A stretch of DNA of 58,824 nt, from positions 1 through 58,824 of the forward strand of contig CACJTS010000007.1 of the NCBI GenBank assembly GCA_902596355.1. The letters are read 5' to 3'. Positions 47,699 through 58,046 of this stretch are shown piece by piece (within the stretch, counting starts at the first letter, position 1; every line of letters starts with the position of its first letter). Both the position numbers and the translations under genes were made by a program. Below the pieces are notes generated by a model. The model did not search any database. It was not told where the DNA came from and saw only the letters and a program-made list of their open reading frames with translations. This DNA is from an uncultured Pelagibacteraceae bacterium. Its GTDB lineage: Bacteria; Pseudomonadota; Alphaproteobacteria; Pelagibacterales; Pelagibacteraceae.

Positions 47699-49357
47699 AT
47701 GAAAGATGAACTATTATTTTGTCCATTAGGTGGATCAGGCGAAATAGGCATGAACATGAATTTGTTTGGCTATGGGCAGCCTAGTGATCATAAATGGATT
47801 ATGGTCGACATAGGGGTAACATTTGCAGATGATACTATTCCAGGTGTTGATTTAATTTATCCAGATCCTGGGTTTATAGTAGAAAGAAAAGATAATTTAT
47901 TAGGAATAGTTTTAACACACGCACACGAGGATCACATTGGTGCAATTGCTCATCTATGGCCAAAATTACAATGTAAAATTTTTGCAACTCCTTTTACAGC
48001 TGTATTAATTCGAGAAAAATTTAGAGAAAAACAAATCGATATAACTAATGATTTACAGATTGTTGAGTTAAATGGAAAGGTTTCTCTGGATCCATTTGAA
48101 ATTGAATACATTACTTTAACGCATTCTATATTAGAACCAAACGGACTTAGAATAAAAACTCCTGCAGGCGTTATTTTGCATACTGGAGATTGGAAGGTAG
48201 ATCCAAATCCTTTGATTGGAGACAATATAAACGAAAAAAGATTAAAGGAAATTGGCGAAGAAGGTGTGCTAGCAATGATTTGTGACTCAACAAATGTTTT
48301 TAGCGCTGGTAGGTCAGGTTCAGAATTAGATGTAAGAAAAAGTATGTTAAACGTTATGTCTCGATTAAAAAAAAGAATTATCATAACGTCTTTTGCTTCA
48401 AATGTAGCTAGAATGGAGACAGCTTTTTATTGTGCAGAACAAACAGGAAGACAAATCTCGTTAGTTGGGAGGTCAATGCATCGTATTTATAAAGCTGCAC
48501 GTCAATGTGGATATTTAAAAAACACAATTGAACCAATTGATCCAAGAGAAGCTAAAAATTTCTCAAGAGAAAAAATTGTATATTTATGTACTGGAAGTCA
48601 AGGCGAACCAATGGGTGCAATGATGAGAATTTCTAGTTATGTACATCCAGATGTTTTTATTGAAAAAGGTGATGCTGTAATTTTTTCTTCAAAAATTATA
48701 CCTGGTAATGAAAAAAAGCTTTATAAACTTCATAATCAACTTGTTAAGGATGGAATAGAAGTAATATCTGAAGAAACTGAATTTGTTCATGTTTCTGGAC
48801 ATCCAAATAGAGAAGACCTTAAAGAAATGTATCAATGGGTAAAACCTAGATGTGTAATACCTGTACACGGTGAACATAGGCACATGATAGAACACATTAA
48901 TTTTGCAAAAGAAATGCAAGTGCCAAATCCAGTTCAAGTAGAAAATGGTGATATCGTTAAGTTATATCCAGGTGAAAAACCTGAAGTATATGATAAGGCT
49001 CCAAGTGGTAGACTCTACTTAGATGGCAGCGTTAGTGTTGATCCAGATTCACAATCGATAAAAGATAGGAAAAATTTAAGTGCAAATGGATATCTCGAGG
49101 TAACAATAATGATTACACCTAAAGGAAATATACACAATAACCCTATACTTTCATTTCGTGGTTTACCTGTAGATGATCGAGATGATTTTGTTTATGGACT
49201 AGAAGAGGAAATTGAAAAAACCTCTAGAACTTTTAAAATTGGAAGCAAACAACAAGAACATAATCTTATTGATGCGTTAAAAATTGCTTGCAGAAAATTT
49301 TCTAAAGAGAGAACAGGAAAAAAACCTTTTACCAATATTAATTTAGTAAGAATTTAA
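47699..49357 (+). CDS. rnj: Ribonuclease J
   Basis: A 552-residue metallo-beta-lactamase/beta-CASP nuclease that matures and degrades RNA with 5'-exo and endonuclease activity. The metal site is VLTHAHEDHIGAIAHLWP near residue 71. Further ligands are in ILHTGDWKVDPNP near 160, and the beta-CASP motif region includes CTGSQGEPMGAMMRISS near 300 and VHVSGHPNREDLKEMYQW near 363. It starts one base after coaX. Confidence 0.93.
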   Translation: MKDELLFCPLGGSGEIGMNMNLFGYGQPSDHKWIMVDIGVTFADDTIPGVDLIYPDPGFIVERKDNLLGIVLTHAHEDHIGAIAHLWPKLQCKIFATPFTAVLIREKFREKQIDITNDLQIVELNGKVSLDPFEIEYITLTHSILEPNGLRIKTPAGVILHTGDWKVDPNPLIGDNINEKRLKEIGEEGVLAMICDSTNVFSAGRSGSELDVRKSMLNVMSRLKKRIIITSFASNVARMETAFYCAEQTGRQISLVGRSMHRIYKAARQCGYLKNTIEPIDPREAKNFSREKIVYLCTGSQGEPMGAMMRISSYVHPDVFIEKGDAVIFSSKIIPGNEKKLYKLHNQLVKDGIEVISEETEFVHVSGHPNREDLKEMYQWVKPRCVIPVHGEHRHMIEHINFAKEMQVPNPVQVENGDIVKLYPGEKPEVYDKAPSGRLYLDGSVSVDPDSQSIKDRKNLSANGYLEVTIMITPKGNIHNNPILSFRGLPVDDRDDFVYGLEEEIEKTSRTFKIGSKQQEHNLIDALKIACRKFSKERTGKKPFTNINLVRI

Positions 49358-49602
49358 TGAGTCTAACAGGCCTAGCTATTATCTATATAATTATATGGTG
49401 GATAGTTTTTTTTGCTATTCTACCTATTGATGTAAATCGAACAAAGACTGTAAAAATTGACGGCGAGGATCCTGGCTCACCTGAAAATCCAAAAATGCTG
49501 AAAAAATTCCTTTATTGTACTGGAATTACTACTGTCATTTTCATAATAATTTACTTATTAATTAAATTTGAATATTTAAATTTAAGAAATATGATTAATT
49601 AA
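49357..49602 (+). CDS. DUF1467 family small membrane protein
   Basis: An 81-residue protein with two helices. The family pattern, WWIVFFAILPIDVNRTKTV at about residues 14-32 followed by an acidic Gly/Pro-rich loop (DGEDPGSPENPKMLKK), is present. Function is unknown. It is found in this position beside proS in many alphaproteobacteria. Its start overlaps the rnj stop by one base. Confidence 0.82.
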   Translation: MSLTGLAIIYIIIWWIVFFAILPIDVNRTKTVKIDGEDPGSPENPKMLKKFLYCTGITTVIFIIIYLLIKFEYLNLRNMIN

Positions 49603-49603
49603 G

Positions 49604-50938
49604 ATGCTTTTATCAAATTCATTTATACCGATATTAAAAAATAATCCTTCAGAAGCAAAAATTAAATCTCATCAATTGATGTTGAGAGTAGGCATGATTA
49701 AACAAGCCTCTGCAGGAATTTATTCATGGTTACCTTTAGGTTTCAAGGTAATGAAAAAAATAGAAGACATTGTTAGACAAGAACAAAATAAAATTGGAGC
49801 TCAAGAAATATTAATGCCAACAATTCAATCCAGCGAAATTTGGAAAGAAAGTGGTCGTTATGACGATTATGGTGAAGAGATGTTAAGAATAACCGACCGT
49901 CAAAATAGAGAAATGTTATATGGACCCACCAATGAAGAGCAAGTTACTGAAATTTTTAGATCTTCAATAAAATCTTATAAATCACTCCCACAACTTATGT
50001 ATCATATTCAATGGAAGTTCAGAGATGAAATTAGACCTAGATTTGGAATTATGCGTGGTAGAGAGTTTTATATGAAAGATGCCTATTCATTTGATGTATC
50101 AGATGAAGAAGCTTTTTATTCTTATAATAAATTCTTTCTTTCTTATTTAAGAACATTTAAAAGATTATTTTTGACAGCAATACCCATGGCTGCTGATACA
50201 GGACCTATAGGTGGAAACTTATCTCATGAATTTATTATTCTTGCTGATACTGGAGAAAGTAAAATTTTCACAGATAAAAGAATATTCGATCTTGATAGTG
50301 ATGATACTGAAATAGAAAAAGTATCATTGGAAAGTATGAGAAAAAAATATGAACAGTTTTATGCTGTAACTGATGAAAAGTTTAATAAAGAAGAGTTTGA
50401 AAAAATTGTTTCTAAGGAAAATCAATTGATTACAAAAGGTATCGAAGTAGGTCATATATTTTATTTTGGTGACAAGTATTCAAAACCAATGGGAGCATCT
50501 GTTGATTTACCAGGAGGAAAAAAAGATTTTGTTAAAATGGGTTCTTATGGAATTGGTGTATCAAGGTTAGTAGGGGCTATAATTGAGGCAAAATACGATG
50601 ATAAAAATGAAATCATGAAATGGCCATTGTCTGTTGCTCCTTATGATATTGCTTTAATACCTATGATAAATAAAAATGACACTTCAGCTTTAGATAAAGC
50701 AAATAATATCAATATAGAATTAATCAAAAATAATATTGATGCAATCATTGATGATACAGATGAGAATTTCTCATCAAAAATTAAAAAAATGAATTTAATT
50801 GGTGCCCCATATCAAATTATTATTGGTAAGAAAAGTGAGGGTGATTTATTAGAGTTCAAGGAAACCGGTGGTGAAACTCAAAATTTACCATTAGGTAAAA
50901 TTATAGAAATTATAACTAAACAAAAAAATTCAATTTGA
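49604..50938 (+). CDS. proS: Prolyl-tRNA synthetase, short alphaproteobacterial form
   Basis: A 444-residue class II synthetase. Motif 1 is near SAGIYSWLPLGFKVMKKIED (residues 36-55), motif 2 includes QWKFRDEIRPRFGIMRGREF near 129 and motif 3 is GSYGIGVSRLVGAIIEA near 313. The insertion editing domain present in E. coli ProS is absent between motifs 2 and 3, as in other alphaproteobacteria. The C-terminal anticodon-binding domain starts near 345. Confidence 0.94.
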   Translation: MLLSNSFIPILKNNPSEAKIKSHQLMLRVGMIKQASAGIYSWLPLGFKVMKKIEDIVRQEQNKIGAQEILMPTIQSSEIWKESGRYDDYGEEMLRITDRQNREMLYGPTNEEQVTEIFRSSIKSYKSLPQLMYHIQWKFRDEIRPRFGIMRGREFYMKDAYSFDVSDEEAFYSYNKFFLSYLRTFKRLFLTAIPMAADTGPIGGNLSHEFIILADTGESKIFTDKRIFDLDSDDTEIEKVSLESMRKKYEQFYAVTDEKFNKEEFEKIVSKENQLITKGIEVGHIFYFGDKYSKPMGASVDLPGGKKDFVKMGSYGIGVSRLVGAIIEAKYDDKNEIMKWPLSVAPYDIALIPMINKNDTSALDKANNINIELIKNNIDAIIDDTDENFSSKIKKMNLIGAPYQIIIGKKSEGDLLEFKETGGETQNLPLGKIIEIITKQKNSI

Positions 50939-52167
50939 TTTCTACTTTAGAAAAAGAAATTACTTTTAGATTTTTAAAAGCCAGAAAAAAAGATGGCTTT
51001 TTGAATGTTATATCTATTTTTTCTTTTATAGGAATAAGTCTTGGAGTTGCAGTTCTTATTATTGTGATGTCCGTTATGAACGGATTTAGGACTGAGCTGA
51101 TTAATAAAATAGTAGGCTTTAACTCACACATAACTGTAAAAACTTATGGAAATCCAATTGATGAAAAAAAAATAAATAAAAAAAATTTAAAATTAATTTC
51201 AGAAAATATTATCTTAAGTAACTCTGGTGAAGCTATTATACTTAAAAACGATATCTCAAAAGGTATAGTATTACGTGGATATAAAACAAATGACTTTCCA
51301 ACTTTAGAAATTGTCAAAAATGAAAAATTTAAAGGGAACAAAGGTCAATTAAATAGAAACTATATTTCTATAGGCAATGAATTAAGTTTTTCTTTAGATC
51401 TAAAAATAGGCGATGAATTAACTTTACTTTCACCATCAGGGGTAGAAACAATTATTGGTAGTATGCCAAAACAAAAAACTTTTTTGGTAGCATCAATTTA
51501 CAATAGTGGTTTGGCTGAGTTTGATAATAATATCGCATTTATTAACTTAAGTACTCTTGAGGATTTTTTTGACTATAAGTCAGAGGATAGAAATTTAGAA
51601 ATTTATTTAAAAAACCCAAATCAAATTGAGCAGCAAAAATTTATTGTCCAAGAAATTTTTGATGAAGAATTTGTTGTTAGTTGGGCTGATATGAATAGTT
51701 CATTATTTTCTGCCTTAAAAGTAGAAAGAAATGTAATGTTTATTATCCTATCTTTAATAATTATTGTTGCAGCCTTTAATATAATTTCTGGGTTAACAAT
51801 TTTAGTTAAAAACAAAACAAGAGATATCGCAATTTTAAAGTCAATTGGTGTGTTAAATAAATCAATTGTAAAAATATTTTTTTTAGTAGGTGTAATAATA
51901 GGAACATCAGCTACTATTTTTGGAATTTTTTTAGGTGTAACGTTTTCTCTTTACATAGAGAATTTTAGACAATTTCTTAGCTCAACATTTGATATAAGTT
52001 TATTTCCAGAAGAGATTTATTTTTTAAGCAAGATGCCTTCAGAAATAGATCCAACATCAATTTTTTTAATATCAATTTGTTCAATAATCATAACAATAAT
52101 TGTTTCAATTTTTCCTGCCTTTAAAGCAGCCAAACTGGACCCAATTAAATCTTTAAAATATGAATAA
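50935..52167 (+). CDS. lolC: Lipoprotein-releasing ABC transporter permease (LolC/LolE)
   Basis: A 410-residue inner-membrane permease that extracts lipoproteins for LolA. There are four helices with a large periplasmic domain between the first and second. The FtsX-like N-terminal signature is FLNVISIFSFIGISLGVAVL at about residues 22-41, followed by MSVMNGFRTELINKIVGFNS. The C-terminal part has NKTRDIAILKSIG near 293. The start is TTG 50935 overlapping the proS stop (TTGA). A single LolC-type protein (LolF) probably forms a homodimer with LolD. Confidence 0.9.
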   Translation: MISTLEKEITFRFLKARKKDGFLNVISIFSFIGISLGVAVLIIVMSVMNGFRTELINKIVGFNSHITVKTYGNPIDEKKINKKNLKLISENIILSNSGEAIILKNDISKGIVLRGYKTNDFPTLEIVKNEKFKGNKGQLNRNYISIGNELSFSLDLKIGDELTLLSPSGVETIIGSMPKQKTFLVASIYNSGLAEFDNNIAFINLSTLEDFFDYKSEDRNLEIYLKNPNQIEQQKFIVQEIFDEEFVVSWADMNSSLFSALKVERNVMFIILSLIIIVAAFNIISGLTILVKNKTRDIAILKSIGVLNKSIVKIFFLVGVIIGTSATIFGIFLGVTFSLYIENFRQFLSSTFDISLFPEEIYFLSKMPSEIDPTSIFLISICSIIITIIVSIFPAFKAAKLDPIKSLKYE

Positions 52168-52837
52168 TTTTCTTGAATTAAAAAAAATATTTAAAACTTT
52201 TAAAACTGAAAAAACAGTTAAAGTATTAAAAAATCTTTCTCAAAAATTTGATAAAGGTAAAAGCTATTCTATAATGGGGCCATCCGGGTCAGGTAAATCA
52301 ACTCTATTAAATTTAATTTCATTAATCGATAGACCTTCATCCGGGTCAATTCATTTTGATAAAATTCCTGTAAATTTCAATGAATCTGAAAAAAATGATG
52401 TTTATAGATCCAAAAAAATAGGAATTGTTTATCAACAAAATAATCTTCTCCCAGATTTTACTGCTTTAGAAAATATATATTTGGCCTCACTTGCAATTAA
52501 TGACAATAAAGAATTAGCAATATCTAATGCAGAAAAATTACTCAATAAAATTGGTCTTTCTAATAGGGCAGATCACTTTCCATCTCAACTATCAGGTGGT
52601 GAGGCTCAAAGAGTTGCTATAGCAAGAGCAATTGTAAATAATCCTGAAATTATTTTAGCAGATGAGCCAACTGGAAGTTTAGATATGGAAACTGCAAAAG
52701 ATGTTTTTGAACTTTTATATAAACAAAAAAGGTCGGATAGACTTATTATATTTGCAACTCATAATAGATTCTTTGCTAATAAAGCAGATTGCCTATTGGA
52801 GATGATAGATGGTAGTATAAAATCATCCAATGTCTGA
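52160..52837 (+). CDS. lolD: Lipoprotein-releasing ABC transporter ATPase
   Basis: A 225-residue ABC ATPase. Walker A is IMGPSGSGKSTLLNLIS at about residues 38-54, the Q-loop is VYQQNNLLPDF near 90, the signature is LSGGEAQRVAIARAI near 142 and Walker B is EIILADEPTGSLD near 164. It overlaps lolC by eight bases and dnaE by eight. It supplies energy for lipoprotein release. Confidence 0.93.
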   Translation: MNNFLELKKIFKTFKTEKTVKVLKNLSQKFDKGKSYSIMGPSGSGKSTLLNLISLIDRPSSGSIHFDKIPVNFNESEKNDVYRSKKIGIVYQQNNLLPDFTALENIYLASLAINDNKELAISNAEKLLNKIGLSNRADHFPSQLSGGEAQRVAIARAIVNNPEIILADEPTGSLDMETAKDVFELLYKQKRSDRLIIFATHNRFFANKADCLLEMIDGSIKSSNV

Positions 52838-55800
52838 GTCTCATTCTCAAAATTTCAATCATCTTAAAATTCATACTCAGTATTCTATTTGCGAAGGAGC
52901 AGCTAGAATTGATGATTTGCAAGAATACTCTAAGAAAAATAAAATAAAATCGTTAGGTTTGTGTGATACTTCAAATTTGTGTGGTGCACTTGAATTTGCT
53001 GAAAAGATATCAAAGTCTGGGACTCAACCAATAATCGGAACTCAAATTAATTTTAAAATTGGAGACACAACAGGTTTACTTCCTTTATTTGCTCTCAATG
53101 AAGCTGGATATAAAAATATAATAGAACTTTCATCTTTTTCTTATTTAAAAAATGATGAATTATCGGACCCGCACGTAGATTTTGAATTATTATTAAATAA
53201 CTCTAAAGGTGTTGCTGTATTTTCAGGAACTGTTTTTGGTTTGTTTGGTAAATTATTTGATAAAGGAAAGTTTACTGAAATTCATGATCTTTATAATAAA
53301 ATTAAAAACACATTTGGAGATAGATTTTATTTAGAGATTCAAAGACATAATGATCTTAATGAAATTGGATTTGAAAAATTTAATTTAAAAAAATCATTAG
53401 ATTTAGAAATACCTATTATTGCGACTAATGAAGTTTTTTATTTAGACAAAGAAATGCATGAAGCCCATGATGCTTTAATTTGTATTGGTAACAAGACCTA
53501 TGTTAATGAAAAAAACAGATTAAGATTAACTGATCAGCATTATTTAAAAACTAACTCAGAGATGTTGGAATTATTTGCAGACTTACCTGAGGCTCTGGAA
53601 AATAATTACAATTTTTCATTAAGATGTAGTTATAGACCATTATTTTCTAATCCAATATTGCCTAATATTAGTAGTGAAAAAGATGGAAATGCAGATGAAA
53701 TTTTAAAAAAAGATTCAATAGAAGGATTAAAAATCAAATTCAATAAAATTTTTAATTTACTTGATGATGATTTAGAAAATAATAATTCTTATAGAGAATA
53801 TAAGGATAGGTTAAATCATGAACTTTCTATTATTATAGAAATGAAATATTCTAGTTATTTTCTTATAGTTGCCGATTACATAAAATGGGCAAAAAAAAAT
53901 GATATTCCTGTAGGTCCTGGAAGGGGCTCAGGCGCGGGTTCTTTAGTAGCTTGGTGTTTATCAATTACAGATGTTGATCCAATAAAATTTAATCTTATTT
54001 TTGAAAGATTCTTGAACCCAGATAGAATTTCAATGCCAGATTTTGATATAGATTTTTGCGAGGATAAAAGAGATAAAGTTTTCGAGTATCTGACAACAAA
54101 ATATAAAGACAGCGTAGCCCACATTATAACATTTGGTAAATTAAAAGCACGAATGGTTATTAGGGACGTAGGACGAGTTTTGGGATTATCATATGGATTT
54201 GTTGACAGTATATCTAAGATGATACCTTTTGATCCATCTAGACCACAAAATTTAACCCAGTGTATTGCTGGGGAGCCACGATTACAAAAACTTATAAATG
54301 AAGATTTAAGAGTAAAAAAACTTACTGATCTATCTTTAAAATTAGAGGGTCTTAATAGGAATGTTGCAACTCATGCTGCTGGAGTAGTAATAGCAGATAA
54401 AAAACTTACTGAAGTTGTTCCTTTATATAAAGATGTTTCTGCAGATTTATTATTACCATCTACACAATTCGATATGTATTCAGCAGAAAATGCTGGTTTA
54501 GTAAAATTTGATTTTTTGGGCTTAAAAACACTTACAGTAATTAATAATACACAAAAACTTGTAAGAAAAAAAATTAAAGATTTTGATATAGAAAAAATTA
54601 GTTACGAAGATCAAAAAGTTTTTGATTTAATGTCTACAGGTAAAACAGTTGGCTTATTCCAAATTGAAAGTGCTGGGATGAGAGAAGCTTTAACTCAAAT
54701 GAAGCCAAATCATATTGAAGATATTATTGCACTAGTTGCTCTATATCGACCGGGACCAATGAGTAATATTCCAATATACAATGATTGCAAACATGGAAAA
54801 CTAAAACCAGATTATTTACACCCACTGCTAGAAGATATTTTAAAACCAACCTATGGAGTAATTATTTATCAAGAACAAGTAATGCAAATTGCACAGAAGT
54901 TATCTGGATTTACAGCAGGACAAGCTGATCTTTTAAGAAGAGCAATGGGTAAAAAGAAAAGAGCAGAACTTGAAAAACAGAAACAGGGATTTATTGCTGG
55001 AGCTGTTAAAAATGGGATAGCAAAAGATGTTGCTGCTGGAATTTTTTTAAAAATTGAACCATTTGCAGAATATGGCTTTAATAAAAGTCACGCTGCAGCT
55101 TATGCAATTATTTCTTATCAAACTGCATTTTTAAAAACATATTATCCAAAAGAGTTTATTGCAGCATCAATGACCATGGATATATCTAATCAAAATAAGT
55201 TAAGTGAGTTTTATGAGGAATTAAAAAGGTTAAATGTTGAAGTTGTCCGTCCAGATATAAACGAATGTTTTGCTGATTTTAGAACAAATGATGATAAATT
55301 TTACTATGCCTTAGGTGGTATTAAAGCAGTAGGTTTTGAAGCAATATCCAATATTATAGAAGAAAGAATTTTAAATGGAAAATTTGAATCAATTCATGAT
55401 TTTATAACTAGAGTAAACCCAAAAGATATAAATAAACTTCAATTAGAAGGTTTAGTTAAAGCAGGTGCTTTTGACAAATTAAATTCAAATAGAAAAGCAT
55501 TGTTAAATTCTATTCCTGGTATAATTTCTAAAAGCAAAAATATATTTGATAACAAATCTGCTAATCAAATTGATTTATTTTCTGAGGACGAAAGTATTAA
55601 AGATGATCTTTTAATTAAAACTGATGATTGGAAATTTGAAGAAAGATTATCAAAAGAATTTGAAGCATTAGGTTTTTATATTTCAGATCATCCTTTAAAC
55701 CAGTTTACTGAAATATTCGACGATTATAAAATAATTGATTATTCTAGCTTTATTTCCAATGATAATCAAAAAGACTCAAATATTGCAGCAACACTATTAA

Positions 55801-56246
55801 AAATTCAGGAAAGAAAAACAGCAAAAGGCAATGCTTATGCCGTATTAAAATTGACAGACCTTTCAAGTGTATTTGAACTTTTTATTTTTTCTGATGTTTT
55901 AGAATTAAATAGGGAAAATTTAAAGGAAGGTAGTTCATTAATTTTGACTTTGTTTAAAAATATTAGTAATGATGAAAATAGATTAACTAGAATTAATGTT
56001 CAAAAAATAGCCTCTCTCAAAGATTTATTTAACAGTCCTGTAAATGAGGTTTCTTTTGATCTCAAGTCTGAAAAACAAATTGAAACGATATCAAAAATTT
56101 TGAAAGAAACAGGCAAAACAAAAGTAAATATTAATATAATTACTGAAAATAATAGTCTCAAATTCAGATTGAAAAATAATCGGAAATTGGACAGAAAATT
56201 ACTAAATCTAATAAGAAATCAAGAAATTCAGGGTATTATTAGTTAA
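52830..56246 (+). CDS. dnaE: DNA polymerase III alpha subunit
   Basis: The 1138-residue replicative polymerase of the C family (DnaE1). The N-terminal PHP domain begins HLKIHTQYSICEGAARIDDL. The catalytic region has GPGRGSGAGSLVAWCLSITD near residue 365 and active-site Asp residues in MPDFDIDFCEDKRDK near 403, with the third in LVKFDFLGLKTL near 560. LYRPGPMSNIP near 645 and FNKSHAAAYAIISYQTAF near 748 follow. The OB domain is near 985. It overlaps lolD, the usual alphaproteobacterial arrangement. Confidence 0.96.
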   Translation: MSESHSQNFNHLKIHTQYSICEGAARIDDLQEYSKKNKIKSLGLCDTSNLCGALEFAEKISKSGTQPIIGTQINFKIGDTTGLLPLFALNEAGYKNIIELSSFSYLKNDELSDPHVDFELLLNNSKGVAVFSGTVFGLFGKLFDKGKFTEIHDLYNKIKNTFGDRFYLEIQRHNDLNEIGFEKFNLKKSLDLEIPIIATNEVFYLDKEMHEAHDALICIGNKTYVNEKNRLRLTDQHYLKTNSEMLELFADLPEALENNYNFSLRCSYRPLFSNPILPNISSEKDGNADEILKKDSIEGLKIKFNKIFNLLDDDLENNNSYREYKDRLNHELSIIIEMKYSSYFLIVADYIKWAKKNDIPVGPGRGSGAGSLVAWCLSITDVDPIKFNLIFERFLNPDRISMPDFDIDFCEDKRDKVFEYLTTKYKDSVAHIITFGKLKARMVIRDVGRVLGLSYGFVDSISKMIPFDPSRPQNLTQCIAGEPRLQKLINEDLRVKKLTDLSLKLEGLNRNVATHAAGVVIADKKLTEVVPLYKDVSADLLLPSTQFDMYSAENAGLVKFDFLGLKTLTVINNTQKLVRKKIKDFDIEKISYEDQKVFDLMSTGKTVGLFQIESAGMREALTQMKPNHIEDIIALVALYRPGPMSNIPIYNDCKHGKLKPDYLHPLLEDILKPTYGVIIYQEQVMQIAQKLSGFTAGQADLLRRAMGKKKRAELEKQKQGFIAGAVKNGIAKDVAAGIFLKIEPFAEYGFNKSHAAAYAIISYQTAFLKTYYPKEFIAASMTMDISNQNKLSEFYEELKRLNVEVVRPDINECFADFRTNDDKFYYALGGIKAVGFEAISNIIEERILNGKFESIHDFITRVNPKDINKLQLEGLVKAGAFDKLNSNRKALLNSIPGIISKSKNIFDNKSANQIDLFSEDESIKDDLLIKTDDWKFEERLSKEFEALGFYISDHPLNQFTEIFDDYKIIDYSSFISNDNQKDSNIAATLLKIQERKTAKGNAYAVLKLTDLSSVFELFIFSDVLELNRENLKEGSSLILTLFKNISNDENRLTRINVQKIASLKDLFNSPVNEVSFDLKSEKQIETISKILKETGKTKVNINIITENNSLKFRLKNNRKLDRKLLNLIRNQEIQGIIS

Positions 56247-56254
56247 ATAATTAC

Positions 56255-56283
56255 TTGTTAATTTCAATAAATATTTGTAAATA
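56255..56283 (+). promoter_or_regulatory. Candidate promoter for rpsB
   Basis: TTGTTA (56255-56260) and TAAATA (56278-56283) are spaced by 17 bases and lie just after the dnaE stop. A start near 56290 would give a leader of about 87 bases. Both boxes are only fair matches. Confidence 0.4.
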
Positions 56284-56289
56284 CTCCTC

Positions 56290-56376
56290 TAATTAAATTA
56301 ACACGCACACAGTTTTTGGTTTTATACCTCCGGTCCTTAATTGGAAATTACTGTGGTGGCTTAACCGGGAATAAAT
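56290..56376 (+). ncRNA. Candidate structured rpsB (S2) mRNA leader
   Basis: In this leader a six-pair stem joins TCCGGT at 56329-56334 to ACCGGG at 56364-56369, enclosing CCTTAATTGG and a GTGGTGGC stretch. The 3' arm contains the only Shine-Dalgarno-like bases (GGGA) before the ATG at 56377, so folding would hide the start. It is more GC-rich than its surroundings. S2 autoregulatory leaders are known in bacteria. The fold given here is by eye. Confidence 0.5.
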
Positions 56377-57195
56377 ATGAAAATACCTAACGTTACAATA
56401 CAACAATTATTAGAAGCAGGCGTTCATCTTGGTCACAAGACTTTAAGATGGAACCCAAAAATGAAAAAATATATTTTTGGAAAAAGAGACTCAATTCACA
56501 TTATAGATTTAACTCAAACATTAGAATTAACAAAAGTTGCCCTTGAAAAAGTTTATAATACAGTCGCAAATAATGGTAAAATTTTATTTGTATCTACTAA
56601 AAAACAAGCATCAGAAGCTATCGCAGAAGTTGCTAAGGAAACTGATCAATATTTTGTAAATTATAGATGGTTGGGTGGAATGTTAACTAATTGGGGAACA
56701 ATTTCAAATTCTATAAAAAAATTGAAAAAACTAGAGTCAGATTTAGTTGCTGAGAATAGAGGTTTTACTAAAAAAGAACTTCTAAAAATGAGTGTTAAAA
56801 AAGATAAACTTCAAAGATCATTAGGAGGTATAGCAGAGATGAAAAAAGTTCCAGATTTAGTATTTGTTATAGATACTAATTATGAGTCTTTAGCTATTGC
56901 AGAGTCTGCCAAATTAGGGATACCTATCATTGCTATTTTGGATAGTAACTCAAACCCAGATAATATTGATTACCCTATTCCAGGCAATGATGATGCAAGA
57001 AGAGCAATAGATCTTTACTGTAATTTAATAAAAGAAACAATCAATGCTGCAAAAAGTTCAGCAACAACAGCCGATTCAAAAGATGATAAAACTAAGGATT
57101 TTAAAGATAAGAAAAAAACAAAAACTATTCAGGAATTAGATAGAGAAAAATTAGAAAAAAAGTTTTCTAGTGAAGATAAGGAGAAATTAAACTAA
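56377..57195 (+). CDS. rpsB: 30S ribosomal protein S2
   Basis: A 272-residue small-subunit protein. Signatures are [20 protein letters not shown] at about residues 8-27, [20 protein letters not shown] near 92 and [20 protein letters not shown] near 184. The C-terminal 45 residues ([20 protein letters not shown] and on) are a charged extension. It is preceded by a probable regulatory leader and followed by tsf with a one-base overlap. Confidence 0.96.
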   Translation: MKIPNVTIQQLLEAGVHLGHKTLRWNPKMKKYIFGKRDSIHIIDLTQTLELTKVALEKVYNTVANNGKILFVSTKKQASEAIAEVAKETDQYFVNYRWLGGMLTNWGTISNSIKKLKKLESDLVAENRGFTKKELLKMSVKKDKLQRSLGGIAEMKKVPDLVFVIDTNYESLAIAESAKLGIPIIAILDSNSNPDNIDYPIPGNDDARRAIDLYCNLIKETINAAKSSATTADSKDDKTKDFKDKKKTKTIQELDREKLEKKFSSEDKEKLN

Positions 57196-58046
57196 TGAGT
57201 GATGTAGAAAAAGTTAAAAAACTAAGAGAAGCAACTGGTGCTGGATTTAAAGATTGTAATTTAGCAATTAAAGAGTCCAATGGCGATTTAGATAAAGCAA
57301 TTGAAATTTTGAGGGTTAAAGGAATTTCTAAAGCTTCAAAAAAAATGTCTAGAGATGCAAAAGAAGGAGTTGTGGTTGTTAGTGGTGATGAAACAAAAAC
57401 ATCAGTAATAGAAGTAAACTGTGAAACAGATTTTGTTGCCAAAAATGAGGATTTTATAACTTTTGTTAAAGAACTAAGCGAACTTAATAATGAAATAAAT
57501 TCAAATATTGAAGAATTAAAATCCACAAAAATGCAAAATGGCCAGTCGGTTGAAGATAATTTGGTAGCATTAATTGCTAAGATTGGTGAAAAAATAACAA
57601 TTGGTAAAGCTAAAACAATACAAAATACTTCAGGTTTAAATAATCATTATTTACATACAGTTGTAAAAGATAATGTTGCAAAATTGGCAGTTATGGTTTC
57701 CCTTGATACAAAAGATAACTCAGATTCTGTAAAAACATTTAGCAAACAATTATCCATGCATATTGCTGCATCAAATCCGTTGGCTTTAGAGTCAAGTTCT
57801 ATAGATCAATCAATTATTGATAAAGAACAAGAATTAGTAACTGAAGAGTTAAAAAATTCAGGAAAACCTGAAGATATTGCTAAAAAAATCAGTTTAGGTA
57901 AAATGAATAAGTTTAAAGAAGAAAATGCTCTTTTAACTCAAGCATGGGTAATGGAACCTAAAAAAAAAGTTCAAGATGTGTTAAAAGAACTTTCTATAGC
58001 TGATTTAAAAATTAAAGAGTTCTATAGAATAAAAATTGGAGAATAA
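57195..58046 (+). CDS. tsf: Elongation factor Ts
   Basis: A 283-residue guanine-nucleotide exchange factor for EF-Tu. The N-terminal UBA-like domain is [20 protein letters not shown] at about residues 7-26. [20 protein letters not shown] near 72 is the core signature, and [11 protein letters not shown] near 190 follows in the second half. The next gene is frr with no gap; pyrH, which usually lies between them, is missing here. Confidence 0.96.
   Translation: MSDVEKVKKLREATGAGFKDCNLAIKESNGDLDKAIEILRVKGISKASKKMSRDAKEGVVVVSGDETKTSVIEVNCETDFVAKNEDFITFVKELSELNNEINSNIEELKSTKMQNGQSVEDNLVALIAKIGEKITIGKAKTIQNTSGLNNHYLHTVVKDNVAKLAVMVSLDTKDNSDSVKTFSKQLSMHIAASNPLALESSSIDQSIIDKEQELVTEELKNSGKPEDIAKKISLGKMNKFKEENALLTQAWVMEPKKKVQDVLKELSIADLKIKEFYRIKIGE

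Noticed and set aside
47950..48384. 144-codon minus-strand frame
   Set aside because: Antisense shadow of rnj, inside its metallo-beta-lactamase domain.
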